From positions 51,420 through 115,419 of the forward strand of contig JABDBL010000005.1 of NCBI GenBank assembly GCA_013288645.1: 64,000 bases of DNA, read 5' to 3'. Both the position numbers and the translations under genes were made by a program. The notes below the pieces were generated by a model that saw nothing but the letters and a program-made list of their open reading frames with translations, ran no database searches and had not been told where the DNA came from. Of the stretch, positions 34,968 to 49,900 are shown one piece after another. The DNA comes from Candidatus Melainabacteria bacterium. GTDB taxonomy: Bacteria > Cyanobacteriota > Vampirovibrionia > Obscuribacterales > Obscuribacteraceae. Each line of letters begins with the position of its first letter. Positions within the stretch are counted from its first letter, which is position 1.

Positions 34968-37900
34968 TTGATTTCTACCTGTCGCCGGATTAAGGAAGAA
35001 AAGCCCATTAAAGGATTAATATCTGTATTGATGTGTCTTTTGTTGATAGGGGGACAAACCCTATCCTTATCTGCTTGGGCCCATGGCGGTGTTGGACCTG
35101 CTCCTGTTCCCATGCCAGTGCATCATCATGATGCAGCAGGTGCTATTAATCATGCGCAGCACATGCAGCATTTGATTCAGCATGAGCAGAATAGCAGCAA
35201 CCCTTCAACTTCTAGCGGCAATTCTAATACTACTAACGGCCAAACAAGCCATCACAATTTGTTTTTTAACCATCATCAAAATAATACAATAACGCCTACT
35301 ACTGCTAATCCTTCTTCTGCGGTTCAACACACTTCTGCCGCTCAACACAGCCATTATGATAGCGCTGCTATAAATTCTAATTATGTCCGTTCAGCTAACT
35401 ATATGCGTTTTATTAACGCTCATCATGAATATGCTCCTCCACACTCATTTAATTTTCGGGGCCCATTTAACCATCACCACTCTTTGCGTCATCAGCCTTA
35501 TGTTTCTCTTACTGGTTTGACAAATAGCCAACAAAATTCTCCACATTATCTTTGGAACCATATATTTTCATACAGCCCACCTCCTTCAAACAGCAGTGGC
35601 TTTTTGTCATTTCATGCTGGTCATGAGCATGATTCAGCTATTGGTTATCTTGCTCCAACTGGCAATGGACAAGGTACCGCATTTCATACCGGAATATCTC
35701 ATTCTTTCAATAATAATTTAAGTAATCAACCGGTAACACTTGGTACTGCCGCCAATGGCACTCTGCTTGGTGACGCTAATATCTCCAACGCCTTTGGTTT
35801 GAATCTAAGTTCTAGCAGCCGAGTCATTGCTGCTGATTTCAATGCCACTATTGTGGTTGGTGGACATCTTGGCAATAACGATACAATAATTGGCGGCCGC
35901 ACTATGACAATCACCAAAGGTGAAATGCTTACTGCTGCTCAATATGCTGCTGCCGAGCAAGTGATTGGCGGCGCTGGACAACAAACTCTTATTGTTACTA
36001 ATACTGGCAAGGCTGGCGGTGGCTTGCTTACACTGGAGCAAGGACAAACCAGTTCACTGTCATCATTGGTAGTGTCGAAAAATGTCACTGTCGATCTCGT
36101 TGGCTATACATCTAGTAGCGCCTTGAATGTTACCGGAACTACAAAAGTCTCTGGCACTTTAGATGTTTTGCAGTCTGCTGCTAATACAGGCTCTACTATA
36201 GATTTGGGTTCATTGTCTGTTGGCAGAAGTGGGGATGTTACTGATATTCTTTCTTCTATAACGGGTGGTTACAATTCACCCTTACCAGGTTCTAGCTCCA
36301 GCAATTTGTTTTCTTCCAGCTCTCTTAACTTAGATGTTGTGGGCAATGTGCTTAATCAGGGCAGTATCAATTCATCGGGTGCATTGTCCATTGTTGCAGG
36401 AGGGACAATAGCCAACATCAGTCCAACTCAACAATCCAACTTCGCTTCGAACGGGCGGATAAATCTCGCCCCTACAGCGGGAGCTACCCTAGGTGGGGGC
36501 AGATTGGAAAATAGCAGCGGCAAGCCCGAATGGCATAACTCATATGCCCTTGCGGCCCCTGTACCCGCAGACAGGGCAACAATCAGCGGCACAAGTGTAA
36601 GCCTTACTTCCGGCACCGGTAGTTTTACTAATATAGGCTTAATCACTGCCACTGGCAACAGTGGCAGTGTGCTTTTTAATGCCCCGACCACCCAAAACAT
36701 CGTGGTTAATAATACTGGTGGCACAATTCAGGCGGTCAACGGCGCAATAAATTTAAGAGATGCGTCATACAGTGGTGTCGCCAACTTGAATTTGACTGGT
36801 GGCAACTGGTTGTCGCAGGACTTGAATTTAAATGCCGGGGCTGGAGTAAGTAATGCTAGTTTGGGCATTGTCACTGGTCAAGTAAATACTACAGCCAGTG
36901 CTGCTCACTTTAGTGCCAGTACACCTAATCTAATCATTGGCAAGATGGATATTTCAGGTGACCCCACTTATTACAATCTTGCCGGCTCAGTCACTATTGC
37001 CGACAATCTCAACTTTTCTGGAGCAGCTTTAGCAATTGTCGCTGAAACTAATATTATTACTGCTAGCGGTGTTGGATCAATCAACACCAGTTCTTCCTCG
37101 GGAGCTGGTGGTGCAGTAACAATGATTGCCGGGGCTAATTTTACTACCACAGGTGGACAGGCAGGCAGCGGGGACACAACTTCCACACTCACAATTCTAG
37201 GATCTAGCGCTGCTGGGGGATACATTGACTTAACTGGTGGTACTGGCACTGGTGGGGGCTCTAATGCAATCACTTCATTTAATACTTCAAGCAGCAACTC
37301 AGGCAGTGCTGGTGGTGCAGTTACTTTAGTTGCTTTTAGCGGCTCAGGTACCAATGCTGGCAATGTCTACACCCCAACAGGCGTTACCATAACCACTGGT
37401 GGCAGTGGCACTGGCGCTAACGGTGCGGTTACAGTAATTGCTGGAGCAACTTCAGGAACAGCAATGACTATTGGGCCAATTAATACTAGCGGTGGCTCAG
37501 GCAGCGCCGGTAATGTCAGCATTTCAGTTGCTACACCGGTTGTATCGGCCGGCGGCATGACAATTTTAAATGGCGCTATTACTGCCGGTAGCATTACAGC
37601 TGGCACTACACAAGCTGGTGGAGCTACTCTTTATGCAATTACTACTGGCACAGCTGGCACCGCTTCTATTACTGCCGGCGGCAACGTAAGTCTGCAGGGA
37701 TCTATTAATGCCAGTTCTACTGGGACAGTAAATATCAGCGCTACAGGCTCAACCTCAACAATTACCAATGCCGCTTCGTTAACAGCTACCGGTCTCAACA
37801 TAAATTTTTTAGAAGGCAGTGGTGTCTCGAGCACAACTACCCTTGCTTCGGCCACTTCAGTAACCCTAGGCGGAAGCAGCAATGCTTTAACTCTAGCTTC

Positions 37901-40900
37901 AGAAAACGGGGCCAATGGTTCGCTTACAATCAGTACCGGTGGGCCCATATCAATCACCGGTAGTGTCACTTTGGCTGCAACCGGAACCCTGAGCTTATCT
38001 TCAACAGGCAGCCTCACTACTTCAACAGTCACTCCCAGTACGACAGGATTTACACTTACTGCCAAAAGTATAACTTTGTCAGAAGGTACCGGTGTTACTG
38101 CCACAACCACTCTTGCTTCTGCCACATCAGTGACCATGGCAGGAAGCAGTGCGTTAACTTTATCAGGAGATACCGTTTCAGGTGGTTTGCTGTCAATAAG
38201 CACCGGCGGCCCTATATCGGTAACCGGTAGCGTTACCATGAATGCAGCTGGAACCCTAAAACTTTTCTCAACCGGTAGCGCTTCTACCGACACAATTACG
38301 CCTAGCGCTTCCGGAAAAACGCTCACTGCCGGCACCCTCGTTTTGTCGGAAAGCAGTGCTGTCACTGGCACAAGCACTCTCACTTCTGCCACCTCAGTAA
38401 CCATGGGCGGAGCAGCCAACGCATTTACCTTAGCTTCAGTCACTTCACTAACAGTCAGCACAGGTGGGCCGGTAACAGTAGATGCTATGACTACATCAGG
38501 AACTCTAAGCGTCACATCACTAGGAACTACTGGACTAATTACTCTTGGCGGCACAATATCTGCCACCAACGTACTTTTATCTGAGGCCGGTACTACTAGC
38601 CCTTCAGCAGCAATCACAGCTACTACAATTGCCATGAATGGCGGCACCGCCAGAACAATATCAGCATTATCGGCTGCCGCCGGTTCGGTAACTGTGCAAA
38701 CTGGTGGCGCTATAACAATGAGTGCTGCCCCGACTATGACTACAGGCACGCTCAGCCTGACATCTACAGGATCAACGGTTAGTGCATCAGCCGGAATATC
38801 GATAGCTGCTCAAAACGTATTATTTTCAGAAGGCTCGGGTGCTATTTCAGTTAGTGCCAATAATCAAATTACAATTGGTGGCGGCAGTGCAATAACACTA
38901 TCAGCTGCAACACTCAATTCCTTAACACTATCCACATCCGGCAGTATAACAACCAGTTCTACCTTTTATCTACCCAAAACAACCACTCTGAACTTAACCA
39001 GCACAACAGGCAGCATTGGTACATCCGGTGCCCCTATTCTCATTGAGAATAGCTCCACCGCTATTAACTTTACTGCAAACGCTGCCGCGGCCAGCCAAAA
39101 TGTTTATATCGCTATGGGTAACAGTAGTACCAGTCCTATCACTTTATCGGGAACTTCATCAGCAGGTAGCTCAGGCACTTTCTCCATCAGCGCCGCCGGC
39201 AATATCACTTCTGCCAATAGCAGTGGTTTAATAAGCGCCCCAACGATAAGTTTAACTACCAGCAGCGGCAGTATTGGTACAGCAGCATCCAGCCCCGTTT
39301 ATATTCAAAACGGTGCCTCGGGCAACGTAGCACTTACTACTAGTGCCACCACCAGTATATATATAAACGATACTAGTACAGGTACTCTCACTCTTTCTTC
39401 TTCCACGCTTGGTAGTGGCAGCACTTTCTACGCTAACACCCCAGGCAGCATAACCATAAGCGGCGCCATAAATGCTGGAGCGGCTGGAACAATTGGCTTG
39501 TATGCTACTGGTTCTACTTCAACTATTGCTGGATCTACAACAGAAACACTTACTTCTAATACAGCCACCATATTGGAAGGCTATGCCGTCAGTGGTACAA
39601 CTTCTCTCAGCGCTACAACATTATTGCTGGATGGCAGCACCAACGCCTTAACGCTATCAGCATTATCTTCCAGCACTGGCTCAGTAACAATCAGTACCGG
39701 TGGACCCATATCAATAACAGCTGCCCCCAGTATGGGTGCCAGTGCCACATTAAGTCTGACAGCTCTGGGGGCTACTGGTAATATCACTCCTACCGGAAAC
39801 TATACTATTAATGCTCAAAACATAACCTTGTCTGAAGGCGATACAACTGCAGGCAGTGCTACTGTTGTATTTACCGGCAATAACACCATTCAGTTGGGTG
39901 GAAGCACCAACACATTAGTATTATTGGGAGCAGCATCTAATGTCAATTCATTAGTTTTAAGTACATACAGTAACATAACGACTAGTTCTACTTATTATTT
40001 AAGTTCGGCAACCACAAACTTGACTAGCACCGCTGGCAGTATTGGTACATCTGGCAATCCTATTCTTTTAGAAAATGGCAGCGCGGGCACGGCTACTCTC
40101 ACTGCTAACGCTAACGCTGCCAGCCAAAATGTATATATGGCAAATGCTAGCGGCAGCACCGGCGCTCTTACCTTAACCAGCGCCTCATCAGCAGGCAGCT
40201 CGGGTACATTCTCGCTTAGTTTCTCGGGCAATATTACTGACGCCAATGCCAATAGCTATATAAACGCTCCTACTATAACTGTCACCAGCACGGCCGGCAG
40301 TATTGGTGCTTCTGGCGCTGGTAATGCTTTCAATATAGAAAACGCCACTACAGGCATAGTAACAATAACAGCCAATGCCTCTGCTGCCAGTCAAAATGTT
40401 TATTTGCAAGATTTTAGCACCACCGGTGGTCACATCGCTTTTAGTGGCGTATCGTCAGCAGGCACATCAGGCACATTCTCTGTTAGCCATTTTGGCAATA
40501 TTACTTCTGCTAATAGTAGTAGCTACATTAATGCTCCAACTATTCTTTTAACCACCACTAATGGCAATATCGGTGCTTCATCCGGTAGCCCGCTCTATAT
40601 TGAAAATGGCAGCAGTGGCAACGTTGCTTTAACTGCCAGTGCCGCTTCAGGTAATGTGTGGATTCAAAACTACAGTGGCAATACCGGTGGCGTCACTCTT
40701 ACCTCTTCCACTGTTGCCAGCGGTGATACTTTCTTAATTAGTTATTACGGCGGCATTACTATCGGTGCTGCTATCAATACCGGCGCTGCTGGAACATTAA
40801 GCCTGACATCAACCAACTCAACCATTGGCAATGCCTCACCATTTACTTTAACTGCCGGCACTATGACTCTATCGCAAGGCAGCGGTGCTATCACTATCGC

Positions 40901-43900
40901 TGGCAATAATATAGTGGAAATGGGCGGCAGCAGTACTAATAACTTGACACTATCAGGACTGGCAACTTCGTTAACACTAAGCACTGCCAGCAATATCACT
41001 ACCAGTTCTACTTTCTATTTAAATGCTCCTACTCTTAGTTTAACCAGCACTGCCGGCAGCATTGGTACATCAGGCACTCCTGTCCTTATTGAAAACGGTA
41101 GCGCCGGTGCCGTTACACTAACTGCTAATGCCAGCGCCGCCAGCCAAAATGTCTATATACAAAATGCCAGCGGTACTACCGGCAATCTCACTCTCACTAA
41201 CACTTCAACTGCAGGCAGCAGCGGTACATTCTGGATCAATAATACCGGCAATATTGCCATACAAGGCAGCATCAATGTTGGTTCGTCCGGAACAATAAAT
41301 CTAACTGCCACAGGTACTTCTTCAACAGTCAGTGGTAATGGAGCATACACACTTACTGCAAACAACATCACTTTATCAGAAGGCAGTGCTCTTGTTGGCA
41401 CAACAACAATTACTTCCACTACAGTCTTAATGGATGCAACCGGCACTGCGCTAACATTATCTCCATTCGTAAGTAATGCCGGTTCAGTAACAATCAGTAC
41501 CGGCGGACCCATATCAATAACAGCAGGGGCAAGCAACCTTAGTGTGGGTACTTCCGGAACATTAAGCCTAACCGCATTAGGCACCACTGGTGGTATTACT
41601 GCTTCGGCAGCTACAGTAATTACGGCCGGCACTATATCTTTAGTTGAACAAAAAACCTCGGCAACAGCAGCGGTAACTGCAACCACTGCCACACTCGCCA
41701 GCAGCGCCTTCGCCATGACGTTGTCAGCCTTATCAGCCAGCACTGGTTCGGTAACAATCAGCACACCTGGCGCTGTAACAATGAGCGCCGCCCCAACAAT
41801 GGGCTCAGGAGGAACACTAAGCCTGACGTCCACCGGCTCGACAGTTAGCGCATCAACACCAGTAACAATTGCTGCCGGCACCGTATTATTTTCAGAGGCC
41901 AGTAGTACAGCTGTAGTTGCGGGCAATAATATCATAACAATGGGTGCTGGCAGTGCCATAACAATGGCATCTTCATTGACTTCATTGACAATCGTCACAT
42001 CCGCCGCTATAACAACCAGCTCTACCTTTTATCTAAATTCTGCCACAACGAGCTTAACCAGCACGGCCAACAGCATTGGTACAGCAGCCCACCCAATTCT
42101 CATTGAAAACGGTGCTTCTGGAGCTATTACCCTCACTGCCATTGCCAGTACAGCCAATAAATTGGTTTACATACAAAATGCTAGTGGTACTACTGGTAAT
42201 ATTACCCTTACCAGCACTTCCGCTGGCGGCAGCGGCGGCACCTTCTCTCTTACTTCCGGTGGCAATATAAGCATACAAGGTAGCAGCATCAGTACAGGCG
42301 CAACAGGGACTATAAACCTGACAGCCAGCGGAGCCGCCTCAACCATTACAAGTTCTGGAGCAGTCACCCTTACTGCCGCCACTCTCACCTTATCCCAGGG
42401 TGGAGGAGCTAGTGCTATAACCCTTTCTCAAGGCACTCTGGGTCAGGCAACTACTATTACTGGTTTTGGCGGTAGCACTTTCACAGCCGAAGAATCTGGT
42501 ACAGTGGCACCGGCTTCTCTGACCATCAGCACAGGCGATGGCATAGCCATCAACTCCAGTATCAGCGTAGGTACAGCGCTTAGTTTGACAACCACTGGAT
42601 CTACTTCTATTACCAGCAATGAAGGCAGCAATTTAGCCTACACACTTACTGCTGGTACCTTAACTCTTTCGCAGGGTGCTAATAATGTTGTTAATTTCAG
42701 CGGTACTACAACCCCGGCAATTTCACTGGCAACCGGCAGCTTTACTCTTGGTTATTCTACAAGTACTTCGTTGACAGTTAGCACCGGCGGTAATATAACC
42801 AATTCTTCTGGTTATATAAATGTACCAACTATAAGTTTGACCAGCACTGGTGGCAATATCGGCTCTTCATCAACCCCAGTTTATGTTGAAAACGGCAGTA
42901 GCACGGGCACGGTTACTTTAACAGCTAACGCTGAAGGCAGCAATGCCATATTAAATATAGTCGACTCCGCCGGTGCAATTACATTAAGTGGTGCTACTTT
43001 TGGAACCGGTGGCGGCGGTTTTATGGCAATTGCTGCCGGTGGCGGTCCTATTAGTGTCAACACTGCTCTTACGACTAATGGTGCACCAGTATCTTTAGTC
43101 AGCGGTGGAGATATCGATCTGATAATTGGTTCAAATATCACCACCAATGGTGGTGCTATAACAATAGTTACTGGAGCTGCATTCACGGTAAGTTCCGGCG
43201 CCATCAATATAACTGGTGGTTCTGCCACTGGGGGAGAAACTAACTTCAACGTTAACGGCACTTTCACCCTATCATCTGCAACATCTTCCGGCAATACCAA
43301 TGGCGGCAATATAAATCTAATTGCCTTTGGTGGCACAGGTCCCAATGCTGGCATTATGGGTCCTAGTGGTGGCTTTATTATCAACTCTGGTGGCAGTGGC
43401 AGTGGCACTAATGGCAGCGTAATTGCCATGGCTGGTGCTACAAATTATGGTGCAAATGCATCGTTATGTGTCAATAGCATAAACACAACTGGTGGTTCTG
43501 GCGGTGGCGGCAATGTCATTTTAGCAACAGCCACTCCTGGTGTTACTGCCGGTGGTGTTACCATTACCAGTGGAGCTATTTCTTCCGGCAATTTTCAAAG
43601 CATCGGCACACCGACAGGTTCTGGTTCCATTCTTGCTAATGGAAATATAACCACTTCTGGTAGCAATATAACTATAGCTAGCAGTGAAGATATTAATTTT
43701 AATAATGGACCTGTCAGCCTTACCACTTCAGGCGGCGCAGTAACCCTTGTTGCTGGTGCTACTTTCGGTACACCAAGTTCTGGGATTTTAAATATAAGCG
43801 GTGGGTCAGCTACTGGTGGGGCAATGTATTTAACCAATAATGCGTCTTTGTCATTATTGTCCAATACCTCTTCCGGTAATACAAATGGTGGTAACATCAC

Positions 43901-46900
43901 AGCAATTGCCTTCGCCGGCACAGGCACAAACGCTGGAACAATAATCAATCCCGGCGGCCAAGTCCTCTCTCTCACTTCCGGTGGTTTTGGCACTGGCACT
44001 AATGGCAACATTATTGCTATAGCCGGTGCTACGAACGTGGGCTACTACCAATCAATATATCTTGGTGCTATTAATACCTCCGGAGGTAGCGGTGGCGGAG
44101 GTAATGTAATACTAGCTACGGCTACTCCTGGAGCCACATCTGGCGGAGTTACAATCAACAGCAGTGGTGCCATAAGCTCAGGTAATTTCCAAAGCACTGG
44201 TACTCCTACGGGCTCTGGCAGCGTGTGGCTGAGCGATAATATAACCACTGCCGGTGGCAATGTGACTATTGCCAGCAGCGACAGTATCATTATAGCTAAC
44301 ACTGGACTAAGTATCAATACTAGCGGCGGAGCGATAAATCTCATTGCTGGGGCGAGCTTTGGTACTCCCTCCTCTGGCGTTCTTAATATAAGTGGTGCCT
44401 CCGCTACTGGCGGCGCAATGGATACGACTTCTGCTGGCAATACCTTCACCCTTTCATCAGCCAACAGTAATACCAATGGCAGTGGTGGCAATATTACGCT
44501 TATTGCCTCTACTGGCACTGAGACTAATGCTACTCCAGGAGACATCTTTGGTTCTGCACTTGCAACTGTTACTTCAGGCGGCAGTGGTAATGGCAGCAAT
44601 GGCAGTCTCATTGCTATAAGTGGTGCCACCGGCCAAGGAACAAATTCCTCCATGGCATTTGTCGGTGGAATTACCACTTCCGGTGGCACAGGCGGGGGTG
44701 GCAATGTTACTCTTGCTACTGCTACGCCGGGAGTGACTTCTGGTGGAGTTGCCATTAATAGCAGCGGTGCCATAAGTTCAGGAAACTTCCAAAGTACCGG
44801 CACCCCAACAGGCTCTAATTCTATTGAGCTAGCTACCATTACTACTGCCGGTGGTAATGTTACTCTTGCCAGCAGTGAAGATATTGTGTTTAACACAGGC
44901 ACCACCAATCTTATTACTACTTCAGGGGGTGCAATTAATCTTATTGCCGGTGCAGCATTTGGCACACCTTCTTCTGGCATTCTAAGCATTACTGGCGGAT
45001 CTGCCACTGGTGGACAAATAACTACAGATCAAAGCACTAATTTTAATATATCCTCTACCAACAGCTCAGGTGCTGGTGGCAATATGGTTTTTGCTGCTTT
45101 TGCTGGCACAGGAGCTAGTAGTGGTATTTTAAGCGGAAATTTTTACAGTCTGAACCTGACATCTGGCGGTAGCGGTAGCAATGCCAATGGTAGCATCACA
45201 GTAATTGCTGGCGGTACTAGCGTTACTAGTATAACGTTTGACCACGCCAGCGGCATCAATACAACTGGTGGCACTGGTGGCAGTGGCAACATTACTCTGG
45301 CCACAGCAACACCTGGAGTAACAACTGGTGGTGTCGCTATAACTAGCGGCGCTATTTCTTCCGGCAATTTTGAGAGTGCCGGTACACCGACTGGCTCCGG
45401 ATCTATCTATATAAGTGGACTTATCACTACTACCGGGGGCAATGTCACTCTAGCTAGTAGCGAAGATGTCATATTGGTCGTTCCTAGCAGTGTAACAACC
45501 AACAGTATTATTACGTCTGGCGGTGCAATAAACATTATTGCCGGCGCAGCTTTCGGCACGCCCGGCTCCGGCTCCATTCTTAATATCAGTGGCGGTTCTG
45601 CTACTGGCGGGCAGATAAGTATTAACGCTACTAATGCCGTTTCTGTCTTATCCTCTGCTACATCCTCCGGCAATACAAATGGCGGTAACATTAATCTCAT
45701 TGCCTTTTACGGTACTGGCACTAATGCTGGTCTGGTTAGTGCCAGTTTAAATAGTACCATTGCTCTTAACTCAGGCGGCTCTGGCAGTGGTAGCAACGGT
45801 AATATTCTTATATTGGCTGGTGGCGTCGGTGACACTGGACTTACCTACGCCCCTTCAATTTCTTTATATACTGTAAGTACAACTGGCGGTACCGGTGGCA
45901 ATGGTAATGTCATTATGGCTACAGCTAGCCCAGGAGTTTCCTCTGGTGGAATCACTATCAATAGCAGCAGTGCCATTTCTTCCGGCAATTTCTTTGCCAG
46001 CAGTGCATCTAGTGGCTCTGGCTCCATATTTTTTGGCACTATAAACACTACCGGCGGCAATATCACTCTTGCCAGCAATAAAGATGTTGCTTGGAATTCT
46101 GCTGGTATCAGTTCAACAAACGGTATTATTACTTCAGGCGGCGCAATAACCCTTGTTGCTGGAGCAGCTTTTGGCACACCGAGTGGGTCCAATATACTGA
46201 ATATAACTGGCGCTTCTACTACCGGCGGACAAATGGGACCTAACCTGTTACAGTCAGTTTCTACCTTATCCTCTGCTACATCCTCCGGTAATACCAATGG
46301 CGGCAATATTAATCTCATCGCCTTTAGCGGCAGTGAAAGCGGTGCCGGTGGCGTTGGTACCAATTTAAATAGTACAATTACCCTTAACTCAGGTGGTTTT
46401 GGCAGCGGCAGCAATGGTAATATTCTTGTCTTAGCCGGGGCAGCCAGTTTTGGCACCAGTAATTCAATTGCTTTATACAATGTAACTTCAACTGGTGGTA
46501 CTGGTGGTAACGGTAACATCACTATTGCTACTGCCACACCTTCTGTTGGCTCTGGAGTTACCATAAATAGCAGCGGAGTAATTTCTTCCGGTGCCTTTGC
46601 CGCCGGCGCGACACAGAATTCCTCCCTTTCTATAGGCGGCTCAAACATAACTGCACCGGGCAGTACAATTATTATTACTTCCGGCAACAATGCCACTATC
46701 AAACCCGATATTACAAACAATGGACTTGGCTCTAATGCCGGCGGTTCAGTCATTATATCAACCAATAGTTCTACTGCCTTCAATATCGCTAATAGCTTCT
46801 ACAACTCCGGAAGTAATGGTGCTAATTCGATTACGGCTAATGGCGGGCCAACAGCCGGCGGTGGTGGGGGAACAATATCTGTAACCAATAGTGGCGGCGG

Positions 46901-49900
46901 CATTACACTGCCAGCTTATTCTGCTTTATCCTTCACTCCTGGAGCTGGTGGTGGAGCTGGTGGTAATCTCACTTTAAATGCCAGTGGCACACTTACCGTA
47001 CCAAAAGGTACCATCAGTGCTAGTGCAACTGGCTCGGGTAATTATAATGGTGGCAGCATATCACTCACTGGCACTGCGTTATCTATCAGCGGCGCCAGCC
47101 CAGCTACTCTTGCTTTAACTGCTAACGCCACCGGCACAGGCAATGGCGGCAGTCTTTATGTTAATATGAGCGGCGCTGGCGGCATCACGCTTGGTAGTGC
47201 TAATCAAGATATTTCTTCTCTTTCTGCTACCGGCGGCTCTGCTAGCTCCGCTTCTGGCAATGGTGGCAGTATTACCCTTATTGCTAGCGGCGGCACTTTA
47301 ACTGTGCCTAACAGCTTTACTTTCAGCGTTAATCCTTTGGGCACTAATGGTAATGGCGGCAGCATAAGTCTTACTGGCGCCACAGTAACCTTTACTGGTG
47401 GTGCTGAGTCTATAGCTGCCAATGGTGTAGGAACTGGCAATGGTGGCAGTATTTCAGTAACAGCCACAGGCGCCAGTGGTATTACTCTAGGAGCCTCCAG
47501 CGGCAATATTTCTTCCCTATCAGCAACAGGTGGCTCTGGCGGCTCTGCCTCCGGCAATGGCGGCAGTATTAGTCTTAATGCTAGTGGTGGCACTTTAACT
47601 ATTCCAAATAGCTTTACTTTTAGCGTCAATCCTCTGGGCACTAATGGCAATGGGGGCAGTATCAGTCTTGCTGGCTCTACAGTAAGCTTTACTGGTGGCG
47701 CTGAGACCTTGGCTGCTAATGGTGTAGGTACAGGCAATGGTGGTAGTATTTCTGTAACAGCCACCGGAGCTGGCGGCATTACATTGGGCGGCAGCAGCGG
47801 CAATATTTCTTCCCTTTCAGCCACCGGCGGCTCCAGCGGTTCTGGCTCTGGCAATGGTGGCAGCATTACACTTAATGCCGGCACCGGCACTTTAACTGTA
47901 CCAAACAGCTTCAACTTTAACGTTGGCGCTCTAGGCAATAACGGCAATGGTGGCACAATAAGTTTAACGGGCGGTGCAGTTAGCTTTACCGGTGGTTCTG
48001 AATCTTTATCAGCCAATGGTGTTGGCACAGGCAATGGCGGCAGTATTTCTGTTATTGCTACTGGATCATCTGGCAGCATTACGCTTGGCAACAGCGCCGG
48101 TAATATTTCTTCCATTTCCGCCACCGGTGGCTCCAGTGGCTCAGCTTCCGGCAATGGCGGCAGCGTCACATTATCTGCCGGAGACAATTTAAGTATCCCC
48201 TCAACCAGTAATATCATTAATGTCAGCGCCATTGGCAATAATGGCAATGGTGGGTCTATTACTGTCGCTGCTGGCACTGCCGCTTCTGGAACATTGCAAA
48301 TCAATCAAGGCTTGAGCGCTAATGGTGTGGGCACAGGCAATGGTGGCACAATCAATATTACATATAATGACGCCAGCAATCCATTAATAATAGGCGCCTC
48401 CGGCTCTAATAGCTATATCAATGGCAATATCTCTGCTAATGCCGGTGGCAGTGGCACAACCGGCGGCAATATTACAATTGCCAATTCGGCTGCTGCTGCA
48501 CTTACTGTAACCTTGACCGGTAATATATCTGCCAGTGGTACAAGTCTTGGCAATGTAACTTTCACTCCGGCCAGCACAAGCCAAGCCGTTAGTGTTAGCG
48601 GTACCGGCAACCTTACCGGCATAGTCAATGCTAATGCCGCCAGTGTGCTTATTAATCCACAAGGCTCCGCAACTACATTAGATGCCGGCACAATTACTGC
48701 TCATACATCCGGCTCATCCGGTTATATAATGCTGGCAGCCAATGGTTCTACTAATCCAATTACTCTTACTGGCGCCATCACTACAAATGGTGGACCAGTA
48801 GCAATTGCCAGCACAAATGATGTTGATTCTTCAAGTGGCGCCAGCATCAGCACATCTGGCGGAGCAATAACTATTTTGGCCGGAGCAAGCTATACTACTC
48901 CCAGCACCGGAACAATAAACATAAGTGGCGGATCAAGCACTGGTGGTCAGCTAAATTTATCTAACCTTTCAGCCCTTTCTTCTTCACCATCATCTGGCAA
49001 TACAAATGGCGGCAAAATAACACTTACTGCTTTTGCCGGCACAGAATCAAATTCAGGCACTATTACCACTGCCTCCAGCTTGAATATGGCTTCTGGTGGT
49101 AGCGGCTCCGGTACTAATGGGGCTGTCAATATTATTGCCGGGGCTTCGTCAGGCACAGGGATTAATATCGGCAATATAGCCACCAATGGCGGCACAGGCG
49201 GTGCAGCCGGCAGCATTACTATTGCTACTGCTACGCCAAGCTTGTCTTCAGTGTCAGTTGCCAGTGGTGTGCTGTCCGGCACAATTTCAGCCGGCACTAC
49301 TCAATCAGCAGGCGTGTCTGTGGGCAATTTAACTGCTTATGGTGTAGATGCGGGCAGCAATCAGCAGGCGGGCTCTTCCGGTGGTGCGATTAACATTACT
49401 TCTGGTGGTGCGCTGGCTGCTGGCAATATCAATACTTCCGGCGGTGGTGCCGGACCTCTAGCAGCCAATAGCACTGCTAATACTACCGGCTTTGCCGGAG
49501 GCAGCGCTGGTGCTGTTACTTTAAGTGCAGTCGGTTCTCTGAGCGCTGGTTATATAAGAGCTTACGGTGGTGGCGGCAGTGGCGTCTATGAAACCGGCGC
49601 CTTTACTGCAACTGGTGGAGCCGGTGGTGCCGGTGGCGCTGTGACTATTGCCAGTACCACTGGCGCTGTGACTATCAGTGGAGATGTTAATACGTCAGGC
49701 GGCGGTGGCGGTGGTGCTGTTCATATAAACGCTACCAGCGAAACTACTCACGGTGGTGCCGGTGGAGCAGCGGGCGCAGTAGACATAACAGCTACAGGCA
49801 GTCAGCTTGTTACTGTCAGTGGACCTATTCTTGTTGCTGGCGGTGGTGGTGGCGGCGCAAGTAATGGTAATAATGCTAATCAAGGTGCAGCCGGCGGCGG

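Noticed and set aside
37631..38749. A 372-codon minus-strand frame rich in Val, Pro and Ala
   Set aside because: It lies fully opposite the giant plus-strand gene, has no ribosome site or recognisable domain, and its composition is what the reverse complement of Gly/Ala/Thr repeats produces.
47204..48304. A 366-codon minus-strand frame with PPLPLVP-type repeats, looking like a Pro-rich protein
   Set aside because: Its repeats are the mirror image of the type-C modules of the giant gene; same shadow effect.
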